From Nocardia sp. NRRL S-836 (GTDB taxonomy: Bacteria; Actinomycetota; Actinomycetes; Mycobacteriales; Pseudonocardiaceae), in contig NZ_LGDY01000013.1 in the NCBI RefSeq assembly GCF_001279525.1, positions 1 through 64,000 of the forward strand: a stretch of DNA of 64,000 nucleotides, read 5' to 3'. A model generated the notes under the pieces. That model was not told the DNA's origin and ran no database searches. It was given only the letters and a program-made list of their open reading frames with translations. Within the stretch, counting starts at the first letter, position 1. The number at the start of each line of letters is the position of its first letter. Positions 26,326 through 35,483 of the stretch are shown here, piece after piece. Made by a program: the position numbers and the translations under genes.

Positions 26326-26754
26326 CTACTTGCGCGGCTTGGGCTTCCACACCACGAGCGCCGTCTCCTGCCGCACGGGCACGAGGTCCCTGCGGTAGGA
26401 GGCGTGCACGGCGGCGGCCGCCGAGTCGGCGGCCGCCAGGGCCTGGGCCAGCTCCTGGGTGAGCTCGTTGACACGTGAGCGCAGCGCGTCGACCTGGTGC
26501 TCCAGGTCGATGATCCGCTTGATGCCGGCGAGGTTCACGCCCTCCTCCTGGGAGAGGCGCTGGACCTCGCGCAGCAGCACGATGTCGCGCATCGAGTAGC
26601 GGCGGCCGCCGCCGGAGGTGCGGCCCGGCGACACGAGGCCCATCCGGTCGTAGGACCGCAGGGTCTGCGCGTGCAGGCCGGAGAGCTGTGCCGCCACCGA
26701 GATGACGAAGAACGGCGTGTCCTCGTCGGTCCCTGGTGGGAACGGGAAACTCAC
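26326..26754 (-). CDS. hspR: Heat-shock repressor HspR (MerR family)
   Basis: A 142-residue MerR-type regulator. FVISVAAQLSGLHAQTLRSY (about residues 16-35) is the HspR HTH, followed by RMGLVSPGRTSGGGRRYSM and a coiled-coil dimerisation helix (LEHQVDALRSRVNELTQELA). It is the last gene of dnaK-grpE-dnaJ-hspR, the standard actinobacterial order. It binds HAIR elements, three of which are in this window, before dnaK (two) and clpB. The start is GTG at 26754, six bases after the dnaJ stop. Confidence 0.95.
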   Translation of the reverse strand: MSFPFPPGTDEDTPFFVISVAAQLSGLHAQTLRSYDRMGLVSPGRTSGGGRRYSMRDIVLLREVQRLSQEEGVNLAGIKRIIDLEHQVDALRSRVNELTQELAQALAAADSAAAAVHASYRRDLVPVRQETALVVWKPKPRK

Positions 26755-26760
26755 CGGAAC

Positions 26761-27921
26761 TCACCGCCCTTCCAGCAGCGCGTTGAGATCACCTCGCGGG
26801 TCGTGGTCCTTGGTCACGTCCGCGTAGCCCTCCAGGGCCGTGCGAGCCTCGGAGGACAGGTTGTTCGGCACGGCGACCTCCAGGGTGATCAGCAGATCGC
26901 CCTGGGTGCCGTCCTTGCGGGTGATGCCCTTGCCGCGGGCCCGCAGCACGCGCCCGGAGGCGGTGCCGGCCGGCACCTTCAAGGTCACCTTGCCGTCCAG
27001 CGTCGGGACGGTCAACGTCGTGCCCAGTGCCAGTTCGGGGAACGTCATCGGCGCGGTCAGCGTCAGGTCGTTGCCCTGGCGGCCGAACACGCTGTGCGGG
27101 TTGACGTGCACGCGGACGAACAGGTCGCCCGACGGCCCGCCGTTGCGGCCCGGTTCACCCTGGCCGGCGAGGCGTATCCGCTGGCCGTCGTCGACCCCTG
27201 CCGGGATCCGGACGGTCAGCGTGCGGGTGCGGGTGCTGACGCCGTCGCCGCCGCACTCGGGGCACGGGTCGTCGATGATCCGGCCGGTGCCGCGGCAGTC
27301 GCGGCACGGCTCGCTGAACGCGAACGCGCCCTGCGACCGCGTGACCAGGCCGGAACCCGAACAGGTCGCGCAGGTGTGCGGCGTCGTGCCCGGCTTGGCG
27401 CCCGAGCCGCCGCAGGTCGTGCACGCGGCGGGCGAGGACAGCCGCAGCGGCACCTGCGCGCCCCTGACCGCCTCGGTGAAGTCGAGCCGGACGTCGGTCT
27501 CGACGTCCTCACCGCGACGGGGACGCGTGGCCGAGGCCGCACCTCCGCCGCCGCGCCGGTTGAACAGGCCGCCGAGCAGGTCGCCCAGGCCACCGCCACC
27601 GGTGCCCTGCGCGGCACGGCCGAACAGGTCGTTGACGTCGAAGCCGCCGGCACCGCCGAAGCCGCCGGGGAAGCCCCCTCCGCCCGCGAACAGGCGACGA
27701 GCCTCGTCGTACTGCTTGCGCTTCGCCGCGTCGGACAGCACGCCGTACGCCTCGGAGACCGACTTGAAGCGGGCCTCCGCCTGGGCGTCGCCAGGGTTCG
27801 CGTCGGGGTGCAGCTCGCGGGCGAGCTTGCGGTACGACTTCTTGATCTCGTCCGCCGAGGCGTCGGAGGAGACGCCCAGTTCGCGGTAGAAGTCCTTCTC
27901 GATCCAGTCCCTAGCACTCAC
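26761..27921 (-). CDS. dnaJ: Chaperone DnaJ
   Basis: A 386-residue type I Hsp40. The J domain (residues 8-75) has the HPD tripeptide in LARELHPDANPGD. A Gly/Phe-rich linker follows (GGFPGGFGGAGGFD), then four zinc-binding CxxCxGxG repeats (CTTCGGSG, CATCSGSG, CRDCRGTG, CPECGGDG) and a C-terminal substrate-binding domain. It stimulates DnaK ATPase and delivers clients. It is the third gene of the dnaK operon, starting at GTG 27921. A slightly extended N-terminus (SARDWIEKDFY) matches actinobacterial DnaJ1. Confidence 0.96.
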   Translation of the reverse strand: MSARDWIEKDFYRELGVSSDASADEIKKSYRKLARELHPDANPGDAQAEARFKSVSEAYGVLSDAAKRKQYDEARRLFAGGGGFPGGFGGAGGFDVNDLFGRAAQGTGGGGLGDLLGGLFNRRGGGGAASATRPRRGEDVETDVRLDFTEAVRGAQVPLRLSSPAACTTCGGSGAKPGTTPHTCATCSGSGLVTRSQGAFAFSEPCRDCRGTGRIIDDPCPECGGDGVSTRTRTLTVRIPAGVDDGQRIRLAGQGEPGRNGGPSGDLFVRVHVNPHSVFGRQGNDLTLTAPMTFPELALGTTLTVPTLDGKVTLKVPAGTASGRVLRARGKGITRKDGTQGDLLITLEVAVPNNLSSEARTALEGYADVTKDHDPRGDLNALLEGR

Positions 27922-27938
27922 CGGACGTCTCCCTCCCT

Positions 27939-28574
27939 TCAGCTCTCTTCAGCGGGTGGTGCGGCACTGGCCGGCTCGTGGTCGGTCACCGCGACGAGCG
28001 CGGGCCGCACGAGCTTCTCGCCGAACCGGTAGCCGCGGCGCAGCACCGCGGTGACGGTCGGACCCTCGACGTCCGGGGACGTGCTGTGCTGCACGGCCTC
28101 GTGCACCGACGGGTCGAACGCCTCGCCCTCGTGCGCGAACGGCTCCAGGCCGGTCTTCTGCAACGTGGACACGAGCTTGTCCGCCACCGCCTTGAACGCG
28201 CCGGTCAGGTCGCCGTGAGCGGCGGCCCGTTCGACGTCGTCCAGCAGCGGGAGGAGCTCGGCGGCCACGGACGCCTTCGCGTTGTTGATCACCGCTTCCC
28301 GGTCGCGTTCCACCCGCTTGCGGTAGTTCGCGTACTCGGCGGTGAGCCGCTGCAGGTCCGCGGTGCGCTCGTCGAGCTGGGCCTTCAGCTCGGCGGCGGC
28401 GTCGTCCACGACCTCCGCGACGACCACTTCCTCGTCCTGCGCCGGAGCAGCGTCCTCCTCCGCCGGAGCGGCCGGCGCGCGGACCTCACCCGTTTCCGGG
28501 TCGATCCGGCGCCGGTCGTTCACGACGACGTGAGGCTGCTCCTCCTCAGGAGCCGCGTGCCTCGGTTCGGTCAC
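27939..28574 (-). CDS. grpE: Nucleotide exchange factor GrpE
   Basis: A 211-residue DnaK exchange factor. The acidic, Pro-rich N-terminus is followed by a long coiled-coil ([20 protein letters not shown]) and [15 protein letters not shown], the GrpE family hallmark. The C-terminal beta-wing reads [24 protein letters not shown], matching the GrpE signature. Its GTG start overlaps the dnaK stop in GTGA, so it is translated from the dnaK transcript. The C-terminal extension after [10 protein letters not shown] is short and acidic. Confidence 0.95.
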   Translation of the reverse strand: MTEPRHAAPEEEQPHVVVNDRRRIDPETGEVRAPAAPAEEDAAPAQDEEVVVAEVVDDAAAELKAQLDERTADLQRLTAEYANYRKRVERDREAVINNAKASVAAELLPLLDDVERAAAHGDLTGAFKAVADKLVSTLQKTGLEPFAHEGEAFDPSVHEAVQHSTSPDVEGPTVTAVLRRGYRFGEKLVRPALVAVTDHEPASAAPPAEES

Positions 28575-30448
28575 TTCTTCTCGTCCTCGTCCACGATCTC
28601 GGCGTCGACGACGTCGTCCTGGCCGGCCTTGGCCTGCCCGGCACCGGCGGCACCGGCAGCGCCCGCGGCACCCGCACCGGGGGCCTCGGCACCCGCGGCG
28701 CCCGGCGCGTTGGCGTAGATCGCCTGGCCGATGGCCTGCGACTCGGTCGCGAGCTTCTCCACCGCGGCCTTGATGGCGTTGATGTCGGTGCCCTTGAGCG
28801 CCTCGTTCGCCTCGGCGACGGCGGCGTTGACCTTGTCCTTGATCTCGGCGGGGAGCTTGTCGTCGTTCTCCTTGACGACCTTCTCCGTCTGGTAGACGAG
28901 CGTCTCGGCCTGGTTGCGGACCTCGACCTCCTCGCGGCGGCGCTTGTCCTCCTCCGCGTGGGCCTCGGCGTCCTTGACCATGCGGTCGATGTCGTCCTTC
29001 GGCAGCGCGGAGCCACCGGTGATCGTCATCGACTGCTCCTTGCCGGTGCCGAGGTCCTTCGCCGACACGTGGACGATGCCGTTCGCGTCGATGTCGAAGG
29101 TGACCTCGATCTGCGGCACGCCGCGCGGGGCCGGGGGCAGGCCGGTCAGCTCGAACATGCCGAGCTTCTTGTTCTGCGACGCGATCTCGCGCTCGCCCTG
29201 GAAGACCTGGATCTGCACGGACGGCTGGTTGTCGTCCGCCGTCGTGAAGGTCTCGGACCGCTTCGTCGGGATCGTGGTGTTGCGCTCGATCAGCTTGGTC
29301 ATGATGCCGCCCTTGGTCTCGATGCCGAGGGACAGCGGGGTGACGTCGAGCAGCAGGACGTCCTTTACCTCACCCTTGAGGACACCGGCCTGCAGGGCGG
29401 CGCCGACGGCGACGACCTCGTCCGGGTTCACGCCCTTGTTGGGCTCGCGGCCGCCGGTCAGCTCCTTGACGAGCTCCGCGACGGCGGGCATGCGGGTCGA
29501 GCCACCGACGAGCACGACGTGGTCGATGTCGCCGACGGAGACGCCGGCGTCCTTGATCACGTTGTTGAACGGCGCGCGGGTGCGCTCGAGCAGGTCGGAC
29601 GTGATGCGCTGGAACTCGGCGCGCGACAGCGTCTCGTCCAGGAACAGCGGGTTCTTGTCCGCGTCCACCGTGATGTACGGCAGGTTGATCGACGCCTGCG
29701 ACGAGCTGGACAGCTCGATCTTGGCCTTCTCCGCAGCCTCACGGATGCGCTGGAGGGCCATCTTGTCCTTGGTCAGGTCGATGCCGTTGGCCTGCTTGAA
29801 CCGGTCCACCAGCCAGTCGACGACGCGCTGGTCCCAGTCGTCGCCACCCAGGTGGTTGTCACCGGAGGTCGCACGGACCTCGACCACGCCGTCGCCCAGC
29901 TCCAGCAGCGAGACGTCGAACGTGCCGCCACCGAGGTCGAAGACCAGGATGGTCTGTTCCTTCTCGCCCTTGTCGAGGCCGTAGGCCAGAGCGGCCGAGG
30001 TCGGCTCGTTGACGATGCGGAGCACGTTGAGGCCCGCGATCTGGCCGGCCTCCTTGGTGGCCTGCCGCTGGGCGTCCTCGAAGTAGGCCGGGACGGTGAT
30101 GACGGCGTCGGTGATCTCCTCGCCCAGGTACGCCTCGGCGTCGCGCTTGAGCTTCATCAGCACGCGCGCGCTGATCTCCTGCGAGGTGTACTTCTTGCCG
30201 TCGATCTCGTCGGTCTGCCAGGTCGTGCCGATGTGGCGCTTGACCGAGCGGATGGTGCGGTCCACGTTCGTGACGGCCTGGTTCTTCGCGGGCTGACCCA
30301 CGAGGACCTCGCCGTTCTTGGCGAACGCGACGATGGACGGGGTCGTCCTCGAGCCCTCCGAGTTGGCGATGACCGTCGGCTCACCGCCCTCGAGAACGGC
30401 GACGACGGAGTTGGTCGTCCCCAAGTCGATGCCGACTGCACGCGCCAT
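28571..30448 (-). CDS. dnaK: Molecular chaperone DnaK
   Basis: A 625-residue Hsp70. Signatures present are GIDLGTTNS (residues 6-14), [19 protein letters not shown] (about 165-183) and [13 protein letters not shown] (about 308-320), with the [14 protein letters not shown] linker leading into the substrate domain. The lid ends in a Gly/Ala/Pro-rich tail and [12 protein letters not shown]. It is the first gene of the heat-shock operon. Two HAIR operators lie 24-82 bp upstream, so HspR represses it, with DnaK itself acting as co-repressor in studied relatives. Confidence 0.97.
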   Translation of the reverse strand: MARAVGIDLGTTNSVVAVLEGGEPTVIANSEGSRTTPSIVAFAKNGEVLVGQPAKNQAVTNVDRTIRSVKRHIGTTWQTDEIDGKKYTSQEISARVLMKLKRDAEAYLGEEITDAVITVPAYFEDAQRQATKEAGQIAGLNVLRIVNEPTSAALAYGLDKGEKEQTILVFDLGGGTFDVSLLELGDGVVEVRATSGDNHLGGDDWDQRVVDWLVDRFKQANGIDLTKDKMALQRIREAAEKAKIELSSSSQASINLPYITVDADKNPLFLDETLSRAEFQRITSDLLERTRAPFNNVIKDAGVSVGDIDHVVLVGGSTRMPAVAELVKELTGGREPNKGVNPDEVVAVGAALQAGVLKGEVKDVLLLDVTPLSLGIETKGGIMTKLIERNTTIPTKRSETFTTADDNQPSVQIQVFQGEREIASQNKKLGMFELTGLPPAPRGVPQIEVTFDIDANGIVHVSAKDLGTGKEQSMTITGGSALPKDDIDRMVKDAEAHAEEDKRRREEVEVRNQAETLVYQTEKVVKENDDKLPAEIKDKVNAAVAEANEALKGTDINAIKAAVEKLATESQAIGQAIYANAPGAAGAEAPGAGAAGAAGAAGAGQAKAGQDDVVDAEIVDEDEKK

Positions 30449-30471
30449 TGGAGTTCCTTCCGCTAGTACTT

Positions 30472-30492
30472 GTTGAGCGTTGCTGGCTCAAG
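30472..30492. promoter_or_regulatory. HAIR element 1, proximal to dnaK
   Basis: GTTGAGC-N7-GCTCAAG is an imperfect match to CTTGAGT-N7-ACTCAAG and lies 24 bp before the dnaK ATG on the minus strand. With the second site it frames the dnaK promoter region. Confidence 0.75.
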
Positions 30493-30509
30493 TTTGCCAC
30501 TTGCTCAAC

Positions 30510-30530
30510 CTTGAGCCTACCCGACTCAAG
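30510..30530. promoter_or_regulatory. HAIR element 2, distal to dnaK
   Basis: CTTGAGC-N7-ACTCAAG matches the HspR consensus at 13 of 14 arm positions. Centre-to-centre spacing to HAIR 1 is 38 bp. A further GCTCAAC half-site lies between them at 30503-30509. Confidence 0.9.
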
Positions 30531-30583
30531 CTTTCTGACTGGCACAACGGCTGGGAAGCTCCGGTTGTTCCCTCACAACGCAC

Positions 30584-30613
30584 CGAGGGCCACCCCTTGT
30601 GGAGTGGCCCTCG
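30584..30613 (-). terminator. Terminator of the DUF4097 gene
   Basis: CGAGGGCCAC (30584-30593) pairs perfectly with GTGGCCCTCG (30604-30613) around a 10-base loop, 22 bp beyond the stop of the upstream minus-strand gene. It separates that gene from the dnaK promoter region. Confidence 0.75.
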
Positions 30614-30635
30614 ACACAGTCCCCCTCGCGCGGAC

Positions 30636-31478
30636 TCAGGCGCCGATCACGGTGAGGTCCCCCGACCCCGTGGTCAGCTTGAGCTCCAGCGCCGCGTTCG
30701 GGTCGGTCGGCACGTTGATCACGCGCTCCCCGCTGCCCGACGTCCCGCTGACCTTGTACGGGCCTCCCGGCAGCCGCACCTTCACGTCGCCGGAACCGGA
30801 GTCCACCCGCACCGACCGCGCCGCGACCAGCGCCAGCTCGACCCGGCCGGAGTCGGCGATCGCGGTCACGTCGTCGCCCAGCGAGGTGCCGTCGATGTCC
30901 CCGGAACCGGTGTCGACCAGGACCTTGCCCTTGACCGCGTCCAGCTGGATGCGGCCGGAGCCCAGGTCGGCCGTGACACCGCCGCCGACCCTGGTGGCCT
31001 CGAAGTCGCCGGACCCGGCCTTCACCTTGACGTCCCCCGCGATGTCGCGGGTGACGACCCGGCCGGACCCGGTCTTGAACTCGACGGACGCCAGGCCCTC
31101 GAAGATCGAGTCACCCGATCCGATGTCACCGACCACGGAGATGCCGGCGGACGGGACCAGGACCTCGTAGTTGATCGAGCACTCCCTGCCGCACCCGTCC
31201 AGCACGAGCGTGCTGCCCTCGACGCGGTGCGCGACGCCCGACGGCTTGTTGTCCTTCTCGTGCTCGACCCTGCGGTGGATCTTCGTCTCGGTCAGCCCCT
31301 GCTGGTACCGGACCGTCACGTCACCGGCGTCGTTGTCGCTGCGCACGCGCACCGACGTGAACTTCTCCGCGACCACGTGGTCGTCGGAGAACTCGTACTT
31401 CATGATGCGAATGCCACAGCCCGTCAGCGCCGTGAGCACCGCCCCCGCAAGCAGCGCCGCCAGCGCCGTCCTCATCAT
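30636..31478 (-). CDS. DUF4097-type beta-helix lipoprotein
   Basis: About 280 residues. The N-terminus has a lipoprotein signal (MRTALAALLAGAVLTALTGC) with lipobox Leu-Thr-Gly-Cys. The mature protein is a right-handed beta-helix built from repeats containing GSGD or GSGR turns (for example GDIGSGDSIFEGL, VKAGSGDFEATRV, VDTGSGDIDG, VDSGSGDVKVRL), typical of DUF4097. Such proteins sit on the outer face of the membrane; their partner is unknown. The start is ATG at 31478 or the adjacent ATG at 31475. It lies alone with its own terminator. Confidence 0.78.
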   Translation of the reverse strand: MMRTALAALLAGAVLTALTGCGIRIMKYEFSDDHVVAEKFTSVRVRSDNDAGDVTVRYQQGLTETKIHRRVEHEKDNKPSGVAHRVEGSTLVLDGCGRECSINYEVLVPSAGISVVGDIGSGDSIFEGLASVEFKTGSGRVVTRDIAGDVKVKAGSGDFEATRVGGGVTADLGSGRIQLDAVKGKVLVDTGSGDIDGTSLGDDVTAIADSGRVELALVAARSVRVDSGSGDVKVRLPGGPYKVSGTSGSGERVINVPTDPNAALELKLTTGSGDLTVIGA

Positions 31479-31561
31479 GGGCACAAAACTAGAGGTCGCG
31501 GGGGACCGGCTACACGGCAGTCAGCCCCCGGAGACGGGGTGGGGTTCTCCCTACCCGTCCC

Positions 31562-32116
31562 TCAGACGAGGTCTTCGAGGACCGCGCGCAACGCCGGCGC
31601 GGTGCGGGCGGGGTCGCCCAGGAACCGCGACGAGGCCAGGACGTGCGCGGGCGCGATCCGTTCCCACAGCAGGCCCTCGACCGGCACCTCGGCGATGTGC
31701 AGCTCCACGCTCTGCGCCCACCGGCCGATCCGCGACTCGACGCCGCGCAGCACGTCGCCGATCGGCAGGGCGGCCGGGCTCTGCGCCCGGTGCAGCCGCT
31801 CGATGCCGGGCTTGAGCGCCAGCACCGCCGCCCGGCAGGCCGGCCGGGTCAGCAACGCCTCGGCGTCCTCGGGAACGGTCGGCTCGACGCCGCGCGTGCA
31901 CGCGTCCAGCGCGTCGGCCCACCAGCCCGGCCACTCGGCGGTCACGGCGGCGCGGTCGACGCCGGCGGGCACCCGCACCGGCAACGGTGGCTCCAGCCCC
32001 GGCACGTGCGGTTCGACGTCCACCGACAACGCCAGGCCGTCGCGCACGTAGAGCGTGGTCAGCAGCCCGAGGCTGACCCCGTGGCTGATGCCGGACACCT
32101 CTCGCGCGAACCTCAT
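31562..32116 (-). CDS. Hypothetical protein, third gene of the SMR-TetR operon
   Basis: A 184-residue soluble protein without signal peptide. The N-terminal part is beta-rich (GVSLGLLTTLYVRDGLALSVDVEP) and the remainder is helical and Ala/Arg-rich. No motif was recognised. The ATG at 32116 is 4 bp after the TetR stop, so it is probably cotranscribed with the SMR pump and TetR. No function is assigned. Confidence 0.6.
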   Translation of the reverse strand: MRFAREVSGISHGVSLGLLTTLYVRDGLALSVDVEPHVPGLEPPLPVRVPAGVDRAAVTAEWPGWWADALDACTRGVEPTVPEDAEALLTRPACRAAVLALKPGIERLHRAQSPAALPIGDVLRGVESRIGRWAQSVELHIAEVPVEGLLWERIAPAHVLASSRFLGDPARTAPALRAVLEDLV

Positions 32117-32120
32117 GCCG

Positions 32121-32699
32121 TCATTCTCCCCGCGCGGCGGGCGTGGAACCGTCGCGGCCGCGGATCAAGAAGGACACGATCGGCTCCAGCTCGTCCTCGT
32201 CCGGGGCGGCGTCGGCGATCAGGCCCTGGATCAGCAGGCCGTCGACGGCGGCGAGGAACGCCCGGAACGCCACCGGGTCCCGCGGCCGCACCGCGTCCAC
32301 GGCGAGGTCGAGCCACCTGCGCGCGGCGGGCCGCAGCTCGGGGCGGCGGCCGGCCAGCAGGTACAGCTCGTACTCGGCGAGCGTGCGGCCGCGGTTCTCG
32401 CCCACCGCCCGTGCGAGGCCGGCCGCGACCTCCCGCGCGGTGCCGCCGCCGGCGACGATGGCAAGCATGTCGCCGCACAGCTCTTCGGCCACCCACATCA
32501 GCGTGGCGATCAACAGGTCGTCGAGCGTCGCGAAGTAGTACGTCGGCGCCGTCGCCGGCACACCGGCCTCACGCGCCACGCTGCGATGGGTCACTCCGCC
32601 GACGCCCTCGCGTTCGATGACCCGCAGCGTGGCCTCGACGATGGCGCGCCGCTTCTTCTCGCCGCGCGCCTTGCGCCCGTCGACCGCTGCCGAGGTCAG
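32121..32699 (-). CDS. TetR family regulator, apparent CTG start
   Basis: About 192 residues. The HTH is VGGVTHRSVAREAGVPATAP with TYYFATLDDLLIATL after it. No ATG, GTG or TTG occurs in frame between the SMR stop and the HTH. The only start compatible with the family N-terminus is CTG at 32699, which overlaps the SMR stop as CTGA, the geometry seen at ATGA/GTGA coupled junctions elsewhere in this window. It lies in one operon with the SMR transporter and probably represses it. Confidence 0.85.
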   Translation of the reverse strand: MTSAAVDGRKARGEKKRRAIVEATLRVIEREGVGGVTHRSVAREAGVPATAPTYYFATLDDLLIATLMWVAEELCGDMLAIVAGGGTAREVAAGLARAVGENRGRTLAEYELYLLAGRRPELRPAARRWLDLAVDAVRPRDPVAFRAFLAAVDGLLIQGLIADAAPDEDELEPIVSFLIRGRDGSTPAARGE

Positions 32700-33019
32700 T
32701 GCGCCCTCCCGAGCTCCAGGGTCACCACTCCGCCGATGATCATGGCCAGCCCGACGACCATCGTGGGGTTGAGCGTCTCGCCGAGGAACTTCCAGCCGAT
32801 GACCGCCACGGCCGCCACGCCGATGGCCGACCACACGGCGTACGCGACGCCCACGGGCATACCCGACTTCAACGCGCGCGAGAGCGCCGTGAAGGCGATC
32901 GCGTAACCGACGACAACGACCACTGACGGCCACGGCCGGGTGAACCCCTCGGACAGCTTCAGGGAGACGGTGGCGGCGATCTCCGCGACGATCGCCGCGG
33001 CGAGGTACAGGTACAGCAC
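32696..33019 (-). CDS. Small multidrug resistance (SMR) family efflux protein
   Basis: A 107-residue four-helix transporter of the EmrE/QacE/SugE family. The essential Glu lies in AAIVAEIAATVSLKLSEGFT (first helix). WPSVVVVVGYAIAFTALSRALK and GVAYAVWSAIGVAAVAVIGW are the standard second and third segments. GTG at 33019 is preceded by GGAGG at five bases. It exports cationic drugs or guanidinium-like compounds as an antiparallel dimer. The TetR gene overlaps its stop codon by 4 bp. Confidence 0.9.
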   Translation of the reverse strand: MLYLYLAAAIVAEIAATVSLKLSEGFTRPWPSVVVVVGYAIAFTALSRALKSGMPVGVAYAVWSAIGVAAVAVIGWKFLGETLNPTMVVGLAMIIGGVVTLELGRAH

Positions 33020-33128
33020 GGCGGCCTCCGGACGCTTCGCAGAACTACCTGAACGAGTGTTCCACAAGTTTTTGATCAATTTCCGGATACTTGACCGGTA
33101 CGTGACGAGACACCGGCCACGTCCAAGT

Positions 33129-33146
33129 GGTTACTCAGGAGTAACC
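33129..33146. promoter_or_regulatory. Palindromic operator before the Fe-S reductase gene
   Basis: GGTTACT-CAGG-AGTAACC is a perfect palindrome with 7-bp arms and a 4-bp spacer, 17 bp before the ATG at 33164. The same TTACT-N4-AGTAA core precedes the acyl-CoA dehydrogenase gene at 47852-47873. A TetR-type lipid-metabolism regulator is a plausible binder. Confidence 0.6.
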
Positions 33147-33163
33147 TGGCCTAGACTCCCGCC

Positions 33164-35425
33164 ATGACCCTCCAGCTGGTTCTCGGACTCGTCGCCGTAG
33201 CGGTGAGCGTCGTCGCCTGGGGCGTGTTCGTCGCTGGCGTCTGGAAGATGATCAAGATCATCCGGCTCGGCCAGCCGGACGCGACCCGCAACGGCCCGTT
33301 CTGGCCGCGGCTCAGGACGATGGTCGTCGAGTTCGTCGCGCACACCAGGATGGCCAAGTTCCGGTCCGTCGCCCCGTGGCACTGGATGGTGATGTGGGGC
33401 TTCCTCATCGGCTCCGCGGTGCTGTTCGAGGCCTACGGTGAGGTCTTCGACCCGCACTTCCACTGGCCCGTCATCGGCACGTGGTCGCTGTGGCTGCTGC
33501 TGGTCGAGCTGCTCGGCCTGGGCACCGTCGTCGGTGGTGTCGCACTGGCGATCATCCGCCAGCGCAACCACCCGCGCCGTGCCGACCGCCTCTCGCGCTT
33601 CGCGGGCTCCAGCTTCAAGTCCGCGTACTTCGTCGAGGCCGTCGTCATCATCGAGGGCATCGGCATCCTGCTGGTCAAGGCGTTCAAGCAGTCGAGCGGC
33701 CTCGAGACGGCCCCGCTGTGGACGTCGTTCGTGACCCAGCCGCTCGCGCACGTCCTGCCGGCCGCACCGATCTGGGTGTCGGTGATGGCGCTGGTCAAGC
33801 TGCTGAGCGGCATGATCTGGCTGGTCGTCGTCGGCAGGAACCTGACGATGGGCGTCGCCTGGCACCGGTTCTCGGCGTTCTTCAACATCTACTTCAAGCG
33901 CGAGGACGACGGCGGCGTCGCACTGGGCGCCCTGAAGCCGATGATGTCCGGCGGCAAGGTCCTGGACCTCGAAGAGGCCGACCCGGACAAGGACGTGTTC
34001 GGAGTCGGCAAGGTCGAGGACTTCAGCTGGAAGGGCTGGCTCGACTTCTCCACCTGCACCGAATGCGGCCGCTGCCAGTCGCAGTGCCCCGCGTGGAACA
34101 CCGGCAAGCCGTTGTCCCCCAAGATGGTGATCACGCAGCTGCGCGACCACGCGTTCGCCAAGGCGCCGTACCTGCTCGCCGGCGGCTCGCGCGACATGGC
34201 CGGCGACGAGGTCGGTCTCACCGAGGACAAGTACGAGGACTACAAGAAGCGCCTCGAGTCGATCGACGTGCTGGCGATGGCCGAGTCGGAGCGCCCTCTG
34301 GTCGGCGGTCCCGCCGAGCTCGGCGTCATCGACCCCGAGGTGCTGTGGTCGTGCACGACCTGTGGCGCGTGCGTCGAGCAGTGCCCGGTCGACATCGAGC
34401 ACGTCGACCACATCGTCGACATGCGCCGCTACCAGGTGCTGATCGAGTCGAACTTCCCGACCGAGCTCGGCGGGATGTTCAAGAACCTGGAGAACAAGGG
34501 CAACCCGTGGGGCCAGAACGCCAAGGACCGCCTGAGCTGGACCGAGGGCCTCGACTTCGAGGTGCCGGTGTTCGACGGCGAGCTTGGCGACACCGAGTAC
34601 CTGTTCTGGGTCGGCTGCGCCGGTGCGTTCGAGGACCGCGCGAAGAAGACCACCCGCGCCGTGGCGGAGCTGCTGCACACCGCGGGCGTCTCCTACACCG
34701 TGCTGGGCCCGGAGGAGACCTGCACCGGTGACCCGGCCCGCCGCGCCGGCAACGAGTTCCTCTTCCAGATGCTCGCGCAGCAGAACGTCGAGGTCCTCAA
34801 CACCGTCTTCGAGGACCGCCCGGCCGGCCAGCGCAAGATCGTCGTGACGTGTGCGCACTGCTTCAACACGCTCGCGAACGAGTACCCGCAGGTCGGTGGC
34901 ACCTACGAGGTCGTGCACCACACGCAGCTGCTCAACAAGCTGGTCCGCGAACGCCGCCTGGTGCCGGTCGCGCCGGTCACCGAGGACGTGACCTACCACG
35001 ACCCGTGCTACCTGGGCCGCCACAACAAGGTCTACGAGGCCCCGCGCGAGCTCATCGGCGCGTCCGGCGCGAAGCTGCGCGAGATGCCGCGGCACGAAGA
35101 GCGCTCGATGTGCTGTGGCGCCGGTGGCGCGCGCATGTGGATGGAAGAGCGGATCGGCAAGCGCATCAACCTCGACCGCGTGGACGAGGCACTGGGCACC
35201 GCGCCGTCGAAGATCGCGACCGGCTGCCCGTTCTGCCGCGTGATGCTGACCGACGGCGTGACCGCCCGGCAGTCCGACGGCCAGGCCGGCGCGCACGTCG
35301 AGGTCGTGGACGTGGCGCAGATGCTGCTGGAGTCGGTGAAGCGCGGCACGGAGAGGCAGGACATCCCGACCGACGAGGCCCCGACCGGCACGCCGCTGCC
35401 GGACGAGGACAAGTCGAAGATCTGA
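33164..35425 (+). CDS. Membrane-bound iron-sulfur reductase (heterodisulfide reductase-like, EtfQO-type partner)
   Basis: A 753-residue protein. The N-terminal 250 residues contain several transmembrane helices (LVLGLVAVAVSVVAWGVFVAG and others) like a cytochrome-b-type anchor. Two [4Fe-4S] ferredoxin motifs follow: CTECGRCQSQCP (about residue 297) and CTTCGACVEQCP (about 397). The C-terminal half has two CCG-type cysteine-rich domains (VTCAHCF at about 562, SMCCGAGG at about 648). This is the layout of mycobacterial Rv0338c, proposed to take electrons from acyl-CoA dehydrogenases or EtfAB into menaquinone. An operator shared with the FadE5-like gene supports that link. Confidence 0.85.
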   Translation: MTLQLVLGLVAVAVSVVAWGVFVAGVWKMIKIIRLGQPDATRNGPFWPRLRTMVVEFVAHTRMAKFRSVAPWHWMVMWGFLIGSAVLFEAYGEVFDPHFHWPVIGTWSLWLLLVELLGLGTVVGGVALAIIRQRNHPRRADRLSRFAGSSFKSAYFVEAVVIIEGIGILLVKAFKQSSGLETAPLWTSFVTQPLAHVLPAAPIWVSVMALVKLLSGMIWLVVVGRNLTMGVAWHRFSAFFNIYFKREDDGGVALGALKPMMSGGKVLDLEEADPDKDVFGVGKVEDFSWKGWLDFSTCTECGRCQSQCPAWNTGKPLSPKMVITQLRDHAFAKAPYLLAGGSRDMAGDEVGLTEDKYEDYKKRLESIDVLAMAESERPLVGGPAELGVIDPEVLWSCTTCGACVEQCPVDIEHVDHIVDMRRYQVLIESNFPTELGGMFKNLENKGNPWGQNAKDRLSWTEGLDFEVPVFDGELGDTEYLFWVGCAGAFEDRAKKTTRAVAELLHTAGVSYTVLGPEETCTGDPARRAGNEFLFQMLAQQNVEVLNTVFEDRPAGQRKIVVTCAHCFNTLANEYPQVGGTYEVVHHTQLLNKLVRERRLVPVAPVTEDVTYHDPCYLGRHNKVYEAPRELIGASGAKLREMPRHEERSMCCGAGGARMWMEERIGKRINLDRVDEALGTAPSKIATGCPFCRVMLTDGVTARQSDGQAGAHVEVVDVAQMLLESVKRGTERQDIPTDEAPTGTPLPDEDKSKI

Positions 35426-35483
35426 TCCCAAACGACCGCTGGACCTGGTAGCCGGTACCCTCCGGGATGTGGAGGTGGAGCAG

